Positions 12,067 to 28,651 of a stretch of DNA of 64,000 nucleotides are shown here, one piece after another. The stretch spans positions 404,501 to 468,500 of the forward strand of contig CALZFC010000075.1 in assembly GCA_945643635.1 (NCBI GenBank), read 5' to 3'. This stretch comes from Allodiplogaster sudhausi (taxonomy: Eukaryota > Nematoda > Chromadorea > Rhabditida > Diplogasteridae). The translations under genes and the position numbers were made by a program. The notes below the pieces were generated by a model that saw only the letters and a program-made list of their open reading frames with translations, was not told where the DNA came from and searched no databases. The stretch's first letter is position 1; every line of letters starts with the position of its first letter.

Positions 12067-15000
12067 TCAATAAATCCAGTCGGGTCGGCTCAACTTCTCG
12101 TATGGCACGCCGTGCGCCAATTCGACCTGTAGCGTGTATATGAGTGACGATGCCAAAATGTGTCTGATTAAAGGAACTTCAAAGTCGGCGCTAACTCCTA
12201 GCACGAATTTGTCGATCATATAGTACGGTAGTTTTGACCACAACGCGTACCTGAGGTAGCCGAGCGTATTGCACATAGTTGAAGTGAGGATCCGGCGATT
12301 CACTGCGCCGTGTCAATTCCTATTTTTTTTAAAGGCAGTTATTTCATATACATATATGTATATGTAGTCACAGGGAAGGAATAAGAGAACTGCACCAGGC
12401 AATAAGTGCCACTGTCGACTGTATGGGACAACATATGGTGGCGTACGGGAATTTCAGCCCGCGAATCAAGGTGGGAAGATTTTAAACAGAATTTGTACGT
12501 CAAAAGTTTGGTGGTCTATGGCTTTCGGGAGGCACCAAAATCAGGGAGGATGAGTCTACTGTACCAATTAAACCCTTATGCCTGCACGCTACCTGAAGAA
12601 GGCAGAAGAGAGCGGCCGGCTGTACGTTCATGCGGAGCTTGTGGACGACAAGCTCAGGTTGCTTCACGAGCGACGCGACATCTTCCACGCCGAACGCACA
12701 GGACGAGTGTATGAATACACCTTCAATTATTATAAAATAAAAGTGCTATTATAATTAAAGGTCAAAAATAAAATAAAATAATAAAAAATGTATAAATACT
12801 TGCTAAATTCTAAAAACCTAAGGCAAATCTCTAACCTTTGCATCTCTCTGCCTCGTACCATACTTGGTATCGGCTGATGTAGTATCGCGTAATGCATGGA
12901 GGGTGCTCGCAGATGACCTGTACCCAACAATCGTAAAAAAAAGTAAATTTTTATCATTTTATCTTTCTCCTTATCTCTCTTTCTCACTTTATCTTTCTCT
13001 CACTCTCACTGCATCTTTTTGAAAAAGAATAATCATGTATTTCTAGAAGACAGATAAGAAAAGGGGAATTGACCGGCAAGCCGTTGTTATCGTCTGTTTT
13101 ATTAGTGAGACGCGCCTTGATAATTGCCGTAGCATTCCATCCACCGGCTAGTGGCAGAACTGCAGAGAACAAAAGGAGTGTTAGGCACAAAAAAATTGTT
13201 TGGAATAATCATTGTTTTAGCGTAAAACTGAAACGATGAAAAAAATTGTTCGATATCTCAAACAATATTGTTTCAGTTTAATGCCAAAACAATTATTGTT
13301 TCAAACTATTTTATTTCTGCGGTTAAAAAAAAATTCATTTTCAATTCTAATATTATTAATAATGTGATTTACGTTTTGGATTGCCGGCAACTGTCGCCCA
13401 ATAAGCCTCATCCGGTATCTTAATTCCCTGAAGAGAGTGCGTGTGGAAATGAGAAAGGCGGGAAAGCGTTTTTTGAAAAGATGCAGCCAAACGTCGAGAA
13501 AGCGCAGAAGGTCGAGCGCCCGTGGATTGGTCACTAAAACGTGAATGGCGGCTCGAGGCATCAAAGAGGACACTGAGGACTTGTAGAGAGGCAGCGGCGA
13601 GCTCTCAATTTTGGTATCTATTTATTATTTTGATTTTATATTAATTTTTTACTATTTATATTTATTTTTTAAAATTATTTTTAAAAAAATTAAAATTAAA
13701 TTTTTGGAATTTTTTAAAGAAAAATAACATTCCGAAAAACTTGCGGATAATGATGGCATTTATATTATTATGTAAATGCGCACCTCTGGTTTCTTTCCTT
13801 GATAACGAACATTCTGGAATTCTTTAACTTCCGCATTCACAGATCCATTGAGTGTGCGGAAGATTCGCACCATCTCAAGATTTGTGCGGAGAGGAGCATC
13901 CACGCCGGAGAGATACTGCAGAGGAAGAAGATGAATTGGGAGAGAGAGAGAGAGAGAGAGAGAGAAAGGGAAGGAAGAGAGATGGAAGGGAGAGGGAGCG
14001 ATAGAGAGAAAAGCTTCAGAAAAAAGGGAGAGAAAATGGAAACAGCAGGAGAAAGAGTGTATCACCTGAAAGTATCTCCACTTGTGATCGAGCGAGTCCA
14101 GCTTTGCCATACAAGAGTTGACCGCTTTGATGATCTCATAGTTGCCCCATTCCATTGGCCCAGCTTGCTGAACAATAATGGCATTCTGCTTGACAATGAA
14201 TGTTCTGGAGTGAGACACAATTGTGATACTTTCCTACTTTTTTTCTGTTTACCGTATCTTTTACTCTTTAACAATGCAGAATTTAAAAAACTGAATGAAT
14301 TGCTGTCACGTTAATTTAATTAGATCTCGATAAATATAAATAAATAAATAAATAAACAAACAAACAATGACGTGAACATTATCGAAACAGTCGGGGAGGC
14401 CGTGGATGAGTCGGAGAAAGGAGTTGTCAGCGAGAGAGGAGACAGCGAAGCAGTACGCATTCTGAGGATGATAGAAGGCGGAGAGCATCAGCATGACCTG
14501 AAGTGAAATGGAAGACTTGGCAAAAAGAAGACGGCACGCGGGCTCGAACCCGCAACGCCCTACGCATTTGGCTGGTCTGTTTTACCACTGACCATGAGCC
14601 CACCAGAGGTGACGTCATCTAGCACTTCTCTCACCATCAAACCTGTACAAAGTCGGAATGCACGAGAATGCCATAGGCAAGAGGAAAAGAGGCCTCCTCT
14701 TCACTAAGCGACTCATTGTGAAAGCCGAAGAGTTCGTGATAGAGCGAGCATCTGCGTGCGCGTTCAATGAATAAGCTCAATTTTAAAATAGAAAAAAAAA
14801 TTAATAAAAAAAATTACGTTACCTGTCACGGTTCTTAAGAATCTGATCAAGCACTCGCGATGAGTCAAAAGTCCACTTCTTGGCTGCAGCAATATCTGCG
14901 CTGTCTCCGGCAACGATCGCTGAGCAGTTGAAAGGGAGCGAGGAGAGAAGATGAAGAGGTGGAGGCGATCTTGCTGAGAAGAACACGGAAAGCGCTGTTC

Positions 15001-15221
15001 TCAACACTTTTATCATAAGCATTTTTTTATTTATCTCTAATCAATATTTCACAATCAACGATTTTCAGACGTAATCACACATGTCTGATAATCTTTAGAG
15101 ATGGAAGAACCAACCCGTATGCATAGAGTTGACGAACACTCAGCCAGATTGAAGCATAGAGGGAAACGAGGAAAAGGATGGAGAGAATCAGGATGCCGAA
15201 TAAATGTAGTGGTGGTTTCAT
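12067..15221 (-). CDS. GT14 (core-2/I-branching-type) glycosyltransferase, copy 1
   Basis: Type II membrane glycosyltransferase, probably in the Golgi, adding a sugar to O-glycans or polysaccharide. Minus-strand exons by eye: 15221->~15105 (MKPPLHLFGIL anchor); ~14985-14822 (NCSAIVAGDSADIAAAKKWTF); ~14770-14643 (VHSDFVQ); ~14506-14370 (SAFYHPQNAYCFAV, the family's 'iYhPqNvYCiHvD' block); ~14210-14070 (LDHKWRYFQ); ~13919-13790 (YLSGVDAPLRTNLEMVRIF); ~13600-13500; ~13435-13376 (IPDEAYWATVAGNP); ~13170-13065; ~12930-12840 (CEHPPCITRYYISRYQVW); ~12715-12594 (SCAFGVEDVASLV); ~12300-12250; and a last exon ending ..KLSRPDWIY stop at 12067. The block order is that of GT14. A tRNA-like sequence and a short MITE sit in introns. 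All borders I checked have GT donors. Acceptor specificity cannot be read from sequence. Confidence 0.75.
13188..13312. mobile_element. Short palindromic MITE (CAAACAATATTGTTT family), copy 1
   Basis: About 125 bp of near self-complementary sequence, with AATTGTTTGG.. at the left, a CAAACAATATTGTTTCAG core, and AACAATTATTGTTT at the right. It lies in an intron of GT14 copy 1. A longer, cleaner copy is at 51557-51712. Target duplication not resolved. Confidence 0.55.
14531..14602 (-). pseudogene. tRNA-like sequence (degenerate tRNA or tRNA-derived SINE head)
   Basis: On the minus strand this begins GGGCTCATGGTCAGTGGTAA, with a good D-arm (GGTC..GACC around AGTGGTAAAACA) and box A. It has a box-B-like GCGGGTTCGAGCCCGC. 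The T loop is one base short, the anticodon stem does not pair, and the acceptor ends (GGGCTCA / TGCCGTC) do not match. I call it a decayed or SINE-derived tRNA rather than a working one. It lies in the intron between two GT14 exons and is absent from the other copies. Confidence 0.5.
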
Positions 15222-15639
15222 TCTTTGAGAAGCGGGATAAGTGCGAATTCGCCATCGACTGGTGAAAATGTGACAGATCTTTTTTAGACGTCGAGTCATT
15301 ATTTGGGAGTAGGAAGACTGTACAGTTTGGTAGCAGAGATGGGAAGGCTAGTGACAGTTTGGTAGCAGTTAGTTTCCCCCTCTCCTGAGCGGTCGAAGGC
15401 GCATGGTTAATGGTGCAAATATGGAGGCATTACTGATAAGCACTCATATGCGCAATGTGTTGTCTGTGTGTGCATTGTGGGTCCCTTCTGGGTAACTTCT
15501 AGAGATAACAAATTTGTTCACTGTCATATAGACCACCCCTCCCCATCGATGACATCATGGTCACGCCCCGCATCCTCTGCCAGGGCTGAAATGAGACCCT
15601 GAATGATTTGGGTGTGGCCCGGCTGCCTTGCATACTTCT

Positions 15640-16240
15640 GAGCTCTTTCTCCTCACCCTTTCGAAGACATTCAAATGCTCGCGGATTCCTTACTGAACAC
15701 TGTAGTACAAAAGGGGTGGGCGAAAAGGTTGCTCGGAGAGGTAATGCGAGTGATCGCTTTTAGGTGTCTTCTCTTATGATTCACTTCACACGATCTGTGC
15801 TCTTTTCGGTTATGATATGACGAATTCAGGACCAGATCTCATATATACATATATTCACAGTACAAACACAACTCGGTGATTCGCGCATCTAACTTCTTTC
15901 AGATGAGTGAGAGTACTCAAGGGAAGCAGAATGTACCAGTGCCCCCCACCGGTCGATTTGCCGCAGATCAAGCACACAAAAGAGACACAGCAGTCGTAAT
16001 TCTCATCAGAGCAACCTTTATCTCACACATTCTCTCTTTCTCTTCTTCTCTTTTTCTCTTTCTTTTTTCTCTCTTTCTCTCTTGCTCTTTTTCCTCTTAA
16101 TCTCCATCAGCTTCCTTTTTCTCTTCTCCTTCGCTCTTCTCTTCCACTTTCTCCAGCCTGCTTCTCAATCGCAGAGACATAAAAAGTCCCATAAATTCCA
16201 AATCCATCATGCTTCAGGCCGTTAAACTGAAGGAGAACAA
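15640..16240. repeat. Segmental duplicate of 34320-34900 (putative promoter segment)
   Basis: Starting at CACCCTTTCGAAGACATTC, this segment is nearly identical to 34331 onward, with a few substitutions and CT-length changes. A diverged copy is at 5640-5945. It carries GATCTGTGCTCTTT, a 5'-ATATATAC run and CTTTATCTCACA. The frame starting MSESTQGK (also at 34574) is kept only because the copies are recent. The diverged 5.6-kb copy does not keep it well, so I treat it as noncoding. Confidence 0.6.
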
Positions 16241-16402
16241 TGACGGCATTCTTCATTTGTCTCACTCTGCTTCTCTGTCAATCCTACCATTTTATCTTCT
16301 CTAGCCCACCAGCACCTTTACCTACATATGTCTCTCTCATGCACTCTATATATGTAATAGAATTTTCTTTTGTGAACAATGAGATATGTATGTATGTATG
16401 AT
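16241..16402 (+). pseudogene. Possible relic of a small secreted peptide gene
   Basis: An ATG opens a signal-like frame (MTAFFICLTLLLCQSYH..) followed by SSPPAPLP, ending at TGA near 16402. About 40 nt further, TATAG precedes a stretch translating VPCHCINDC, which loosely recalls the PCICNNN block of the peptide family's exon 2. The LGKLLG block is missing. It may be a decayed member, or chance; confidence is low. Confidence 0.25.
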
Positions 16403-16689
16403 TTTCTGCAAACGAATATATTTCCCAATTGTTTTTATAGGTTCTGTTCCCTGCCATTGTATTAACGATTGTGTCCTCTCTGTCTCTCTTCTTCTCGTCC
16501 TAATCATATTACAAAGTGAGCAAAAACCTCTTGTTTATATACTTCTGGGTCAAGAATAGAATTCAGCTGGAAGCTTGAGGCTCTTCGCATAGGAAGTTCC
16601 TTTCATCAAAATGAGGGTTTGTGGCGCGCTCGCGATCGAATCTCACCTGGGGTAAGGCATGCTGATCCTTCAATGTCATTTTTATTTTT

Positions 16690-18917
16690 ATTTTTAAGCT
16701 GAAAATCCAGCACAGTTGGCACCTGCTGGAGGCCTGTGTAGATGTGCTCCTTGAGAGGATGGGCCTCGACACCATCGATCGATCGGTTCAGCAGCATTTC
16801 TCCGATGCAGGAGATGGCAGCGTAATCAACGGAGGGCATCAGCTGAAAAGCAGTGGCTGAATCGATATACATATATAGCACTTTACGAATACAGCAAGAT
16901 CTGAAATCTAGCCTTGTTGGCCATGATGTAGGCCGAGTCTTCCAAGAACGGGAGATCCTCAACACCAAAGATGCAGAGGCAGTGTCTCCACTTGCCAGAG
17001 CCGCATTGCTCGTGCAGGTGGCACCAATGAGACAGCCTGAATATCTTATTGTATTATATTTTGAAAAAATTAGTGAAAAATGATGCTGTTGAAGTTAAAT
17101 AGAAAAAAATCACATACATATGCATGAAAAATATTCGTAGCGCAAAGAGTTAAAAAATAAATTATTTCTTTTATTTCTCCATGTTCTACTTGCCTTGTGA
17201 CATGTCCATGCATGTTGGCCTTGTGCTCAACGAGACATTTGGACGTGAACCCGCGGGGAAGTCTGAGCTCAGGCGTCACAGCGATCGTGTGCACCAGAAT
17301 CTCGTCCACTCCATACTCCTAGGATTCCTTACTTTAGGATTGCGTACATCAAGGATTCTTTACTTCTAGGATTCTTTAATTCGACGATTCCACCAATCGG
17401 TGCTAACTATTACGCGCACATTGGATAAGGTTCTTTTCCATAAATTTGCATGGCGCTCACCATTCCGTTCAACTCCTCCATGAGCTTTGAGCAGTTGATG
17501 CGCGAGAGAAGAAAGTCGACGGTCGGACGAGAGAGTGACATTTCTTTGTTGCCTTTTCCCCACGTCAACGAAGCTTTTCGCAGCTCTTCGTTTGATCTGG
17601 AATAGAAAAAAATGCTCGTGTTTCCTGTCAATGAAAAACTTTCATAATAATTATGCAAAGCAAAAAAGGCAACTTGGGGAAAATCCGCTGGGGCATATTC
17701 CAAGTTTGCCAAGATTTGTTTCCAGAGAAGCACTGCAACGGCCATAGGGACAGCGAACCAGCTCCCAGTCGTTTGAGCCATTCAGCAATTGGAAGATGCG
17801 AACCAATTCAGAGTTCGACTTGATCATCACATCGTGATTCTGTAACAAGGAAAGATATGTAAGAGGAAAAATACGCACGTCTGCCGAGATGGATAATTCT
17901 ACGGTGAACAGGTTTGTTGTTGCTTGCAATGATGGCTTACAATTAGAGTTGGTTTTTCAATTAGGAACATGTAATATCCTGGCCTGCATGAGAATGACAT
18001 ATTTCCACGGCTTGGCTGCCAGCTGTCGAAGGCAGTCAAAGTGCGCGTGGTTCATGAAGTGGCCGGCCGAGTCGAGGTTGTACTCCGACTCAGAGAGCAA
18101 GACGTTCGGCAGACACGCAGCGAGGGCTGTGAGGTGGCGGCGGAAGGAAAGGTTGGCCTTCAATATGTAAAGCCTTTAGGACTTTGAAATCTGTAAATAT
18201 TTATTTATTATATGTATACATAGCTTTTACTGCCATATGGGATGCAATTCGTTCTGATAGAGCAACTGAAGAAGTAATCCGTTTTATGACAGGAATACTT
18301 ACTAAGGAAACCTTTTTGTCCGGTGCGAAGCAGTACCAATTTTCTGCTGAATACGAGATGGCGAGCTGTTCTTCCAAGAATTCGTAGTCCTGCAGGCGGG
18401 AAAAATATACTAAATAATTCAAATTTACGATAATTCTCACCGTATTGACGACTTTCGCAAAGGTGATTGGGAAACTGGCGTTCGCATTTCGTGGTGGAAG
18501 AACACGAGAACGAATCGATTCACAACTCAGGTTCAGCTGACAAAAGATGTCAATCAGAATAAAATACCTTAGAATACTCAAAGCAGCCCAGATTAATAGA
18601 GGGCGATCTCCAACCAAAAATGTAATAAATAAATAAAATGTTTTAATATGTTTTCAAACGTGCAAATGTCTCGAATGGAAGTCTATCGGAGCAATCTAAA
18701 ATTATGACCTTCATATTGGGCATAAGAGTCGGCCGCTTGGAAGCAATATTCTTAACGTGTTCCTTGTCACCAGCAAATAACCTAGCACACTCAACATCAG
18801 CCACTTCTGTCCGTTTTGGATCTTGTCGTCTTGGTCGTTCAGTTGTTGTGGAGTTGTCGTCCAGTCGCATCCCTTGCAGAATTTGGATTGTCTGCACGAG
18901 ATCTTCCCGATCTGCAA
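16690..18917 (-). CDS. GT14 glycosyltransferase of a second subtype
   Basis: Minus-strand pieces in order: ~18900-18720 (VECARLFAGDKEHVKNI); ~18540-18440 (CESIRSRV.., NASFPITFAKVV); ~18390-18300 (YEFLEEQLAISYSAENWYCF, the 'Y.PqNwYC' block); ~18165-17985 (SESEYNLDSAGHFMNHAHFD..WKYVILMQ); ~17840-17700 (NHDVMIKSNSELVRIFQLLN); ~17600-17455 (LTWGKGNKEMSLSRP); ~17290-17195 (DEILVHTIAVTPELRLPRGF); ~17040-16905 (CGSGKWRHCLCIFGVEDLPFL); ~16855-16690 (SVDYAAISCIGEMLLNRSID). These are the hallmark blocks of the C. elegans-type GT14 family, including the NHD..K.N donor-region motif and CIFGVEDL. An N-terminal anchor exon was not located with certainty (a candidate is near 19380-19470). It differs clearly in sequence from the tandem copies around it. 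Confidence 0.75.
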
Positions 18918-19701
18918 CGAAGAAAGAATTTAGGTATTTGAAATCGCATTCATTATTTCTATGAGGAAATTGTCTTCATATCGCGTGTGAACGGTTAAGG
19001 ATAGTTTAGAAGAGAAGGAAGATATCAATAGAAAAATGAAGTGGAATTTAGTTTTTGGAAAAAAGGGGTTTCATCCTTGCCTTCTAGGTTGGTTTCATGT
19101 CGAATCCAAAATTCAAAAATAATGTAAGAAGATGTGACGCAGATGAGCAGAAGTAGATACGATCTCCCGAACCTTGCTTGCTATTATAGGCGTCCAAGGC
19201 GCCATGAAGCTGCGGCAAACTCTTATTTTATTTAAATATTTAAAGGCCTTCATAATGTTATCTATAATAGATATATAAAGGATAAAAGAAATGGAAATCG
19301 GTAAAGTGTGAAAGAATTATTAGCAAATGTAGAGGGTTAGAATTCTCACTCAAAAAAAAAAACTTTAGCAAAATCGACAAGGCAATCCTGTGGAAAGAGA
19401 CGAAAGAGTCGGCCACTCGGCGACGGCGTGGCTTCTGAACCTCTCTTAATGGTGATTGAAAAGAAATAAGCAAGCAAATTTCTTCAGCTTTCCATACAGA
19501 AGCACTTCTTCTGTTGATTGGGGACGTTCCAGGAGAGTGTAATAAAAATGCAAAAATGCATTATATGTTTAACGGCCATCTTTGTACGTACATTCGTTTT
19601 AACGGCCATATACATAAAATGTAGATATTCCGTCTCGGGGAATTAAAATGAGGACAGATTCCACGACGTAGCTATTTCAGGATAGTAATGTTATTTTTAT
19701 T

Positions 19702-19876
19702 GATTTTTCCTCCCGCCGCCACCTCACAGCCCTCGCTGCGTGTCTGCCGAACGTCTTGCTCTCTGAGTCGGAGTACAATCTCGACTCGGCCGGCCACTTC
19801 ATGAACCACGCCCACTTTGACTGCCTTCGACAGCTGGAAGCCAAGCCGTCGAAATACGTCATTCTCATGCAGGTCA
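19702..19876 (+). pseudogene. Inverted duplicate of one GT14 exon
   Basis: On the plus strand this reads RRHLTALAACLPNVLLSESE..HFMNHAHFD..YVILMQ and then a GT donor. It is a close copy of the minus-strand exon at about 17985-18165 of the neighbouring GT14 gene, in the opposite orientation. No flanking exons accompany it, so it is a duplicated fragment. Few substitutions separate the two, so the duplication is fairly recent. Confidence 0.75.
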
Positions 19877-20029
19877 GAAGACTATAAATGCATATGTATG
19901 TATCTATTTGTATTCCTCTAATAATCCTCTTCATCTATGGATTTGAAATGCAAAACAAATATTCTTCCAAAAGGACATCTTGGATGAATTACTATTTTTC
20001 CTCTTTAATTTAAGCCTTTTTAAAAGGGC

Positions 20030-20790
20030 ATATATGTATGCACCTTTCGTAGTCGAGCGTATTGCTCATAATTGTAGTGAATATCCGGTGAATCACTGTC
20101 ACTTCCTTGTTTAAAAAAAATTAGATAAGATAAGAAAAGATAAGATGGATGCGTGGCACGAACACTGATCTTTCACTCACTCACTCACGAGGAAGGAACA
20201 GCAAACGGTACCTGAAGAAGGAAGAAGAGAGCGGCCAGCTATCAGTACGTTCATGCGGAGCTTGTGGACGAGTGCAGGACGAGTGCATATGAATATACCT
20301 TCAAAAGAGAGGCTAATTATTGAGGTAATTAAAAAAGTAATTAATAAAGGTAATTTTGTAAGAAAAGACAAAACCTTTGTGGTGCTAAACTTGATGTCGG
20401 CTGATGTAGTATTGTGTAATGCATGAAGGGTGCTCGAAGTTGACCTGCATACATATACTCAAAAAAGTCATGACGTATGATCTCTTTCGTTCTTACCTTT
20501 TTTTTGCGTAACTTTTCGATTTCTATCTTTCTCCTTGTCTCTGTCTCTCTCTCTCTCACTCACACTCTCACTGCCTCTTATGTCATTTATGTGCATACTA
20601 CATTAAATACTACATGAATGAAAGACAAATAAGAGAATGGGGGGATTAATATATGTAACTGCCAAGAGCTGTTCTTTGTTTTTCTCGCCTTTTTTATATG
20701 AGCGATACGCGCGCCCTGAATCTTCGTGTGTCTGAGTGAGCAAGCACTCCATCCTCCGCGGAAGTGCCGAGAATTGGTGCAGAACAAAAG
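20030..20790 (-). pseudogene. Decayed fragment of the tandem GT14 family
   Basis: Pieces matching the 3' half of the tandem GT14 genes occur in order: near 20040-20105 (the NYEQYARLPQ-type exon), 20213-20290 (LVHKLRMNV exon), 20390-20455 (CEHPSCITQYYISRHQV-like exon) and ~20700-20790 (GGWSA block). In the second piece the segment coding GVEDVASLVKQPEL is deleted and the frame is shifted, so it cannot make the protein. No 5' half is present. Confidence 0.6.
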
Positions 20791-21207
20791 AGTGGCCTAT
20801 CAGTGTCCCCCATATACTATTTTTCAGTCATGCAAGAGTATTGTCAAACAACCACTTCTTCAAGGAAGAAGTGATCGCTGTGCATCATCCAGCCGACCGT
20901 GGCTCCATACGACTCGAGCGACGCGCCGTCTCGACGTGGCGATCGGTTTCTTAATTTACTATTTATATATATTTAATTTATTATTTAAACTAATTAATTA
21001 ATTAAATCAATAATTATCGATTTATTGATTGATTCTTTTAATTCACATTTTTTTTCTCTCTCCCTCGCTCTCTCTTCTCTCATTCTATCCTCTCTCATTC
21101 TCGTTCTCCCTCCCCCTCTCTTTGTCTCTCTCTCTCTCATTCATGTTCTTTCTCTCTCCATCTACTGCAAAGTCTCTCTCTCTCTCTCTCTCTCCAGCTT
21201 CTCCTCG

Positions 21208-25323
<4,116 letters not shown>

Positions 25324-27476
25324 AGAAAGAAGGCTTTCTCAAGAAGTAGTTATTATTACACTGTTTGGAGTTGATGAAATAAGAATTGACTTTATTTATT
25401 GAAGTCTATTTATGTATTGAGATGTGTACTAGCTCTTTATTGAAAGTGAGAAGCGGCCGTAGTATCTTCATAAATCCAAGGCCTTTCCTCACGGGCTTCT
25501 TTATAAACAAATAATGCCAACCATATGGGATCGGGTTGATTGTTCTCAGTGTGACCGATTCGTAAACAAACAAAATGCTGTCAGATTTATTGTACAAAGC
25601 ATAAGCAAGTATCCAGAACAGAGATGGTAAATGGCCCAAAAATTTTTGGCCGGCCCGGCCAGAACGATTTCCGGGCCCTAGAATTATGGGCCCGGCCCGC
25701 AGGCCCGTTTGAGCCCGATCTTCAAAAATTCAGATATAAAGAAAGTCCCATGACCTACAGTGTATTTTGAACCCGATTTAGCCCTATTCGTCAAATTAAA
25801 TCTTGTTTAATAATTTAAAAGTTATTTGGTTAAACGTATTTACATTTACCATTCTATTGAAATAAATAGATCGACTTTTCTGTAAAAATAAATGATTAGA
25901 TCAAAAATCAATTAAACATTCGAATACATTTAAGCTTATCAGGAATACTTTTTTTCGAAGACACAATGCGAGAGAGAACCGGGAAGTCGTTGTTTTTTTC
26001 TAGCTAATCAGGTGTTCGATTACCGAAGTATAACTATCCAAGTTTGAGAACGTTTTATACCCGGATTGCTCCGGAGGAGGATATCTTTCTCCGGGACGAT
26101 GGCCTCTTCTCTTGTTCCACGGTTAAGGCGAACGATCTTCTGTGCTTAAGCATAGCGAAAATCGTCGATCTGTCTCTTGAGCGTTTAACCTTTGTTGATG
26201 CACCTGTCGTTTATCTTTGCTAAGATTGAATGCGCGGCAGATCATTGCTGCGATAGAAGCTACCTACATACACACGACAATCCAGGGATTACAGAGACAT
26301 TCACAGCTGAAGTGAAACGAAGAATAAGTGGAGAAGGAGCGAACCTAAGAAGGGGACGACTATAATCTTCATGCACATTTCTTCATTCTAAAACCTATTT
26401 TGTAGACACTTTGAGAAAGTGTGTGAACTTAATTCTCCTTATTCTCGCAGCAACATTTTGGAATTCGGAATTCTGAAACGTAAGGTCTACTATGTGAGAT
26501 TATAATCGTTCGCGCTCGACGAATTCTCATCTTTAAATTCTGCTACCGAAGCAACTTTATTCTATCTGCTGCTTTGATCCCAAGAACGAAGGACTCAATA
26601 ATAAAAAAATTATCGAAATCTCGAGATCAACTTCTATGTCTTTACAGCATTACTTGTCGTATTTGTCAAATAAATTGTAAGAACACAGCACATTTAATAA
26701 AATCCAAAGATGAACAGCTAATTCTAAAATCTAAAGTTACACATACACAAATATTTCCTAAAGATCACCTTTCATTGGGTTTAATATTGCAAGCTGGCTT
26801 GATTCTTACGTAGTCATTGCTTGGATTTGAATCAGGATCTTTTGGTTAGCTCGTATGGTTTCATTCATGATTCACAGATTCACTTGCACTCAGCCAAAGA
26901 AAGAACAAACAAAAAAAGACACATCTCCTTCGTCACAGCCACTCTTCAGGTGAATTTATCGAATGTGAACACAGCTGAAAAGTATCCGTCACTGGTTACA
27001 CATATAAAGTAGTATGTGCATTCATAGTAAGATCAAGAATAATCAATCAATACCACCTTACAACTTCCTCCTGTTCGAGAACGTCTATTGCCAGTGTCAA
27101 GGAGCGTCATTAAAACGTGTCAAAGTGTAGTCGTTGTCGCGGTCGCCACAAATGCAATCTGGCTTCCGTAAAATTGTTGAATGACCGCTATTAAACGAGG
27201 CAAACAAAATTTTGGGCTATCAAAATTGTGCTGTCTTTGTTCACTTTGCTTGACAATGGAATTACAGTGCGAACATGTCTTACAGCTTCTCCGGCTCACT
27301 TTCTGCCTATTATCTTCCATTTAATGATGGTTTCATCGATGATACACATACGTATGTACGGATAGTCCGTACTTTGTTCATCATGCGGATCTATCCATCT
27401 TTCACTCTCCTTCCTTTTGTTCTTTCTCTCCTCGCCTCTCCATTCCATTTGCTCTCTCTCTCTCTTTCTCTTTTCG
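25324..27476. other. Intergenic, no gene supported
   Basis: The stretch 25560-25620 resembles the 3' flank of the GT14 copies (TCGTAAACAAACAAAATGCTG; compare 53208 onward). A GGCCCGG/CCGGGCC-rich patch, with GGCCGGCCCGGCC, is at 25640-25715 and is probably part of a repeat. The short frames at 26574-26813 and 26821-27012 have no recognisable features. Confidence 0.5.
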
Positions 27477-28619
27477 ATGCATCACCACGGAGATGTCCAA
27501 GGTCTGCGTGCGGTCGCCATCTTTGGCGTGCTCCTCTTCCACTTCTACCCTGAGGCATTTCCGAACGGCTTCTTAGGGGTCGACATGCAAGTTTTTTTAA
27601 TCGTATTATAATATCATCTTTTTTTCTCCATTTTTCAATTAAAAAATATATCTCTTACAAAAATATTTCTCATATTATGTATTTTATATTTCCACTTAAC
27701 TTTTTATTTCACTATTGCTCATTTTTCCATCTAATTTCAGAATTTTCGACAATAACGAGAATAAATTTTTTCAATCATTCAGCTTTTTCGTCATCTCTGG
27801 CTATCTCATCCTAATGATTCTGGCACTCTCCGTTGAGAAAGTAAGCTCACCATCAGACCAAAACACTTTGCAAGACGATAACTTTTGTGCTTTCTATACA
27901 CATATGTAACGTGCTATTATTTCTTATGCGCTTAAACTAAAGAATAGAAAATGCTTAAAGGAGGGCGATCACCAAATAAAAGAGTGAAATTTCAAATTAC
28001 CGCAGCCCTTCGCACTCTAATACGCGCATGCTAATTCATGCAGTAGGTTTGTTCTATCTGCGAAATAGAACGCGGGAATGAATGAGAGAGTGGCTAATAT
28101 TTTAAATATCACATAATTTTTGCGGCGATCTCCCATCTTGAATAAGAGAAACACTCTCATCAGACGGGCGGCGTGACCGCGTCGCTTGTGTTCCATTTCT
28201 ACTATCGACGCGTCAAGCGCATCCTTCCGCTTCATCTTCTCTATTGCGTCGCGGCCATTCTCGTCTTCTGCGTCATGGCGAGCCCGACGATCATCAGCGA
28301 GTCGAGAGTGGAGTCTTCTTTCATCTTTTTTTTTACAATTATTAAATTTTTTTATACTTTCAGAAAAACTTGTGTACAAAACGGTTTTGCATATTTACTT
28401 GACAAGAAGCAGGTGATTCACAGAAAATTCATTCAGATGTCAGCAATTTACGCACTTACATTCACGACAAATATTCGCTCACTCTTCGAGAAGAATGACT
28501 ACTTTGAGGTATTTTCCTTCATGTAATGCATTTATTTTTGCTTAGATTTATCTCTTTTCGTTTCTGTTTTCGAAAACCGGTGATATTTCCTCTTGACACA
28601 CACACTCTATCCTTCTTTT

Positions 28620-28651
<32 letters not shown>

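Noticed and set aside
15876..16100. Frame starting MIRASNFFQMSESTQGK, also at 34548-34862
   Set aside because: The two copies are a recent near-identical duplication, so conservation is uninformative. The diverged third copy at 5630 does not preserve the protein, and the frame runs into a CT tract.
25640..25715. GGCCGGCCCGGCC-rich patch as a possible regulatory palindrome
   Set aside because: It looks like an internal piece of a repeat rather than a defined site. No second copy in the window allows its borders to be set.
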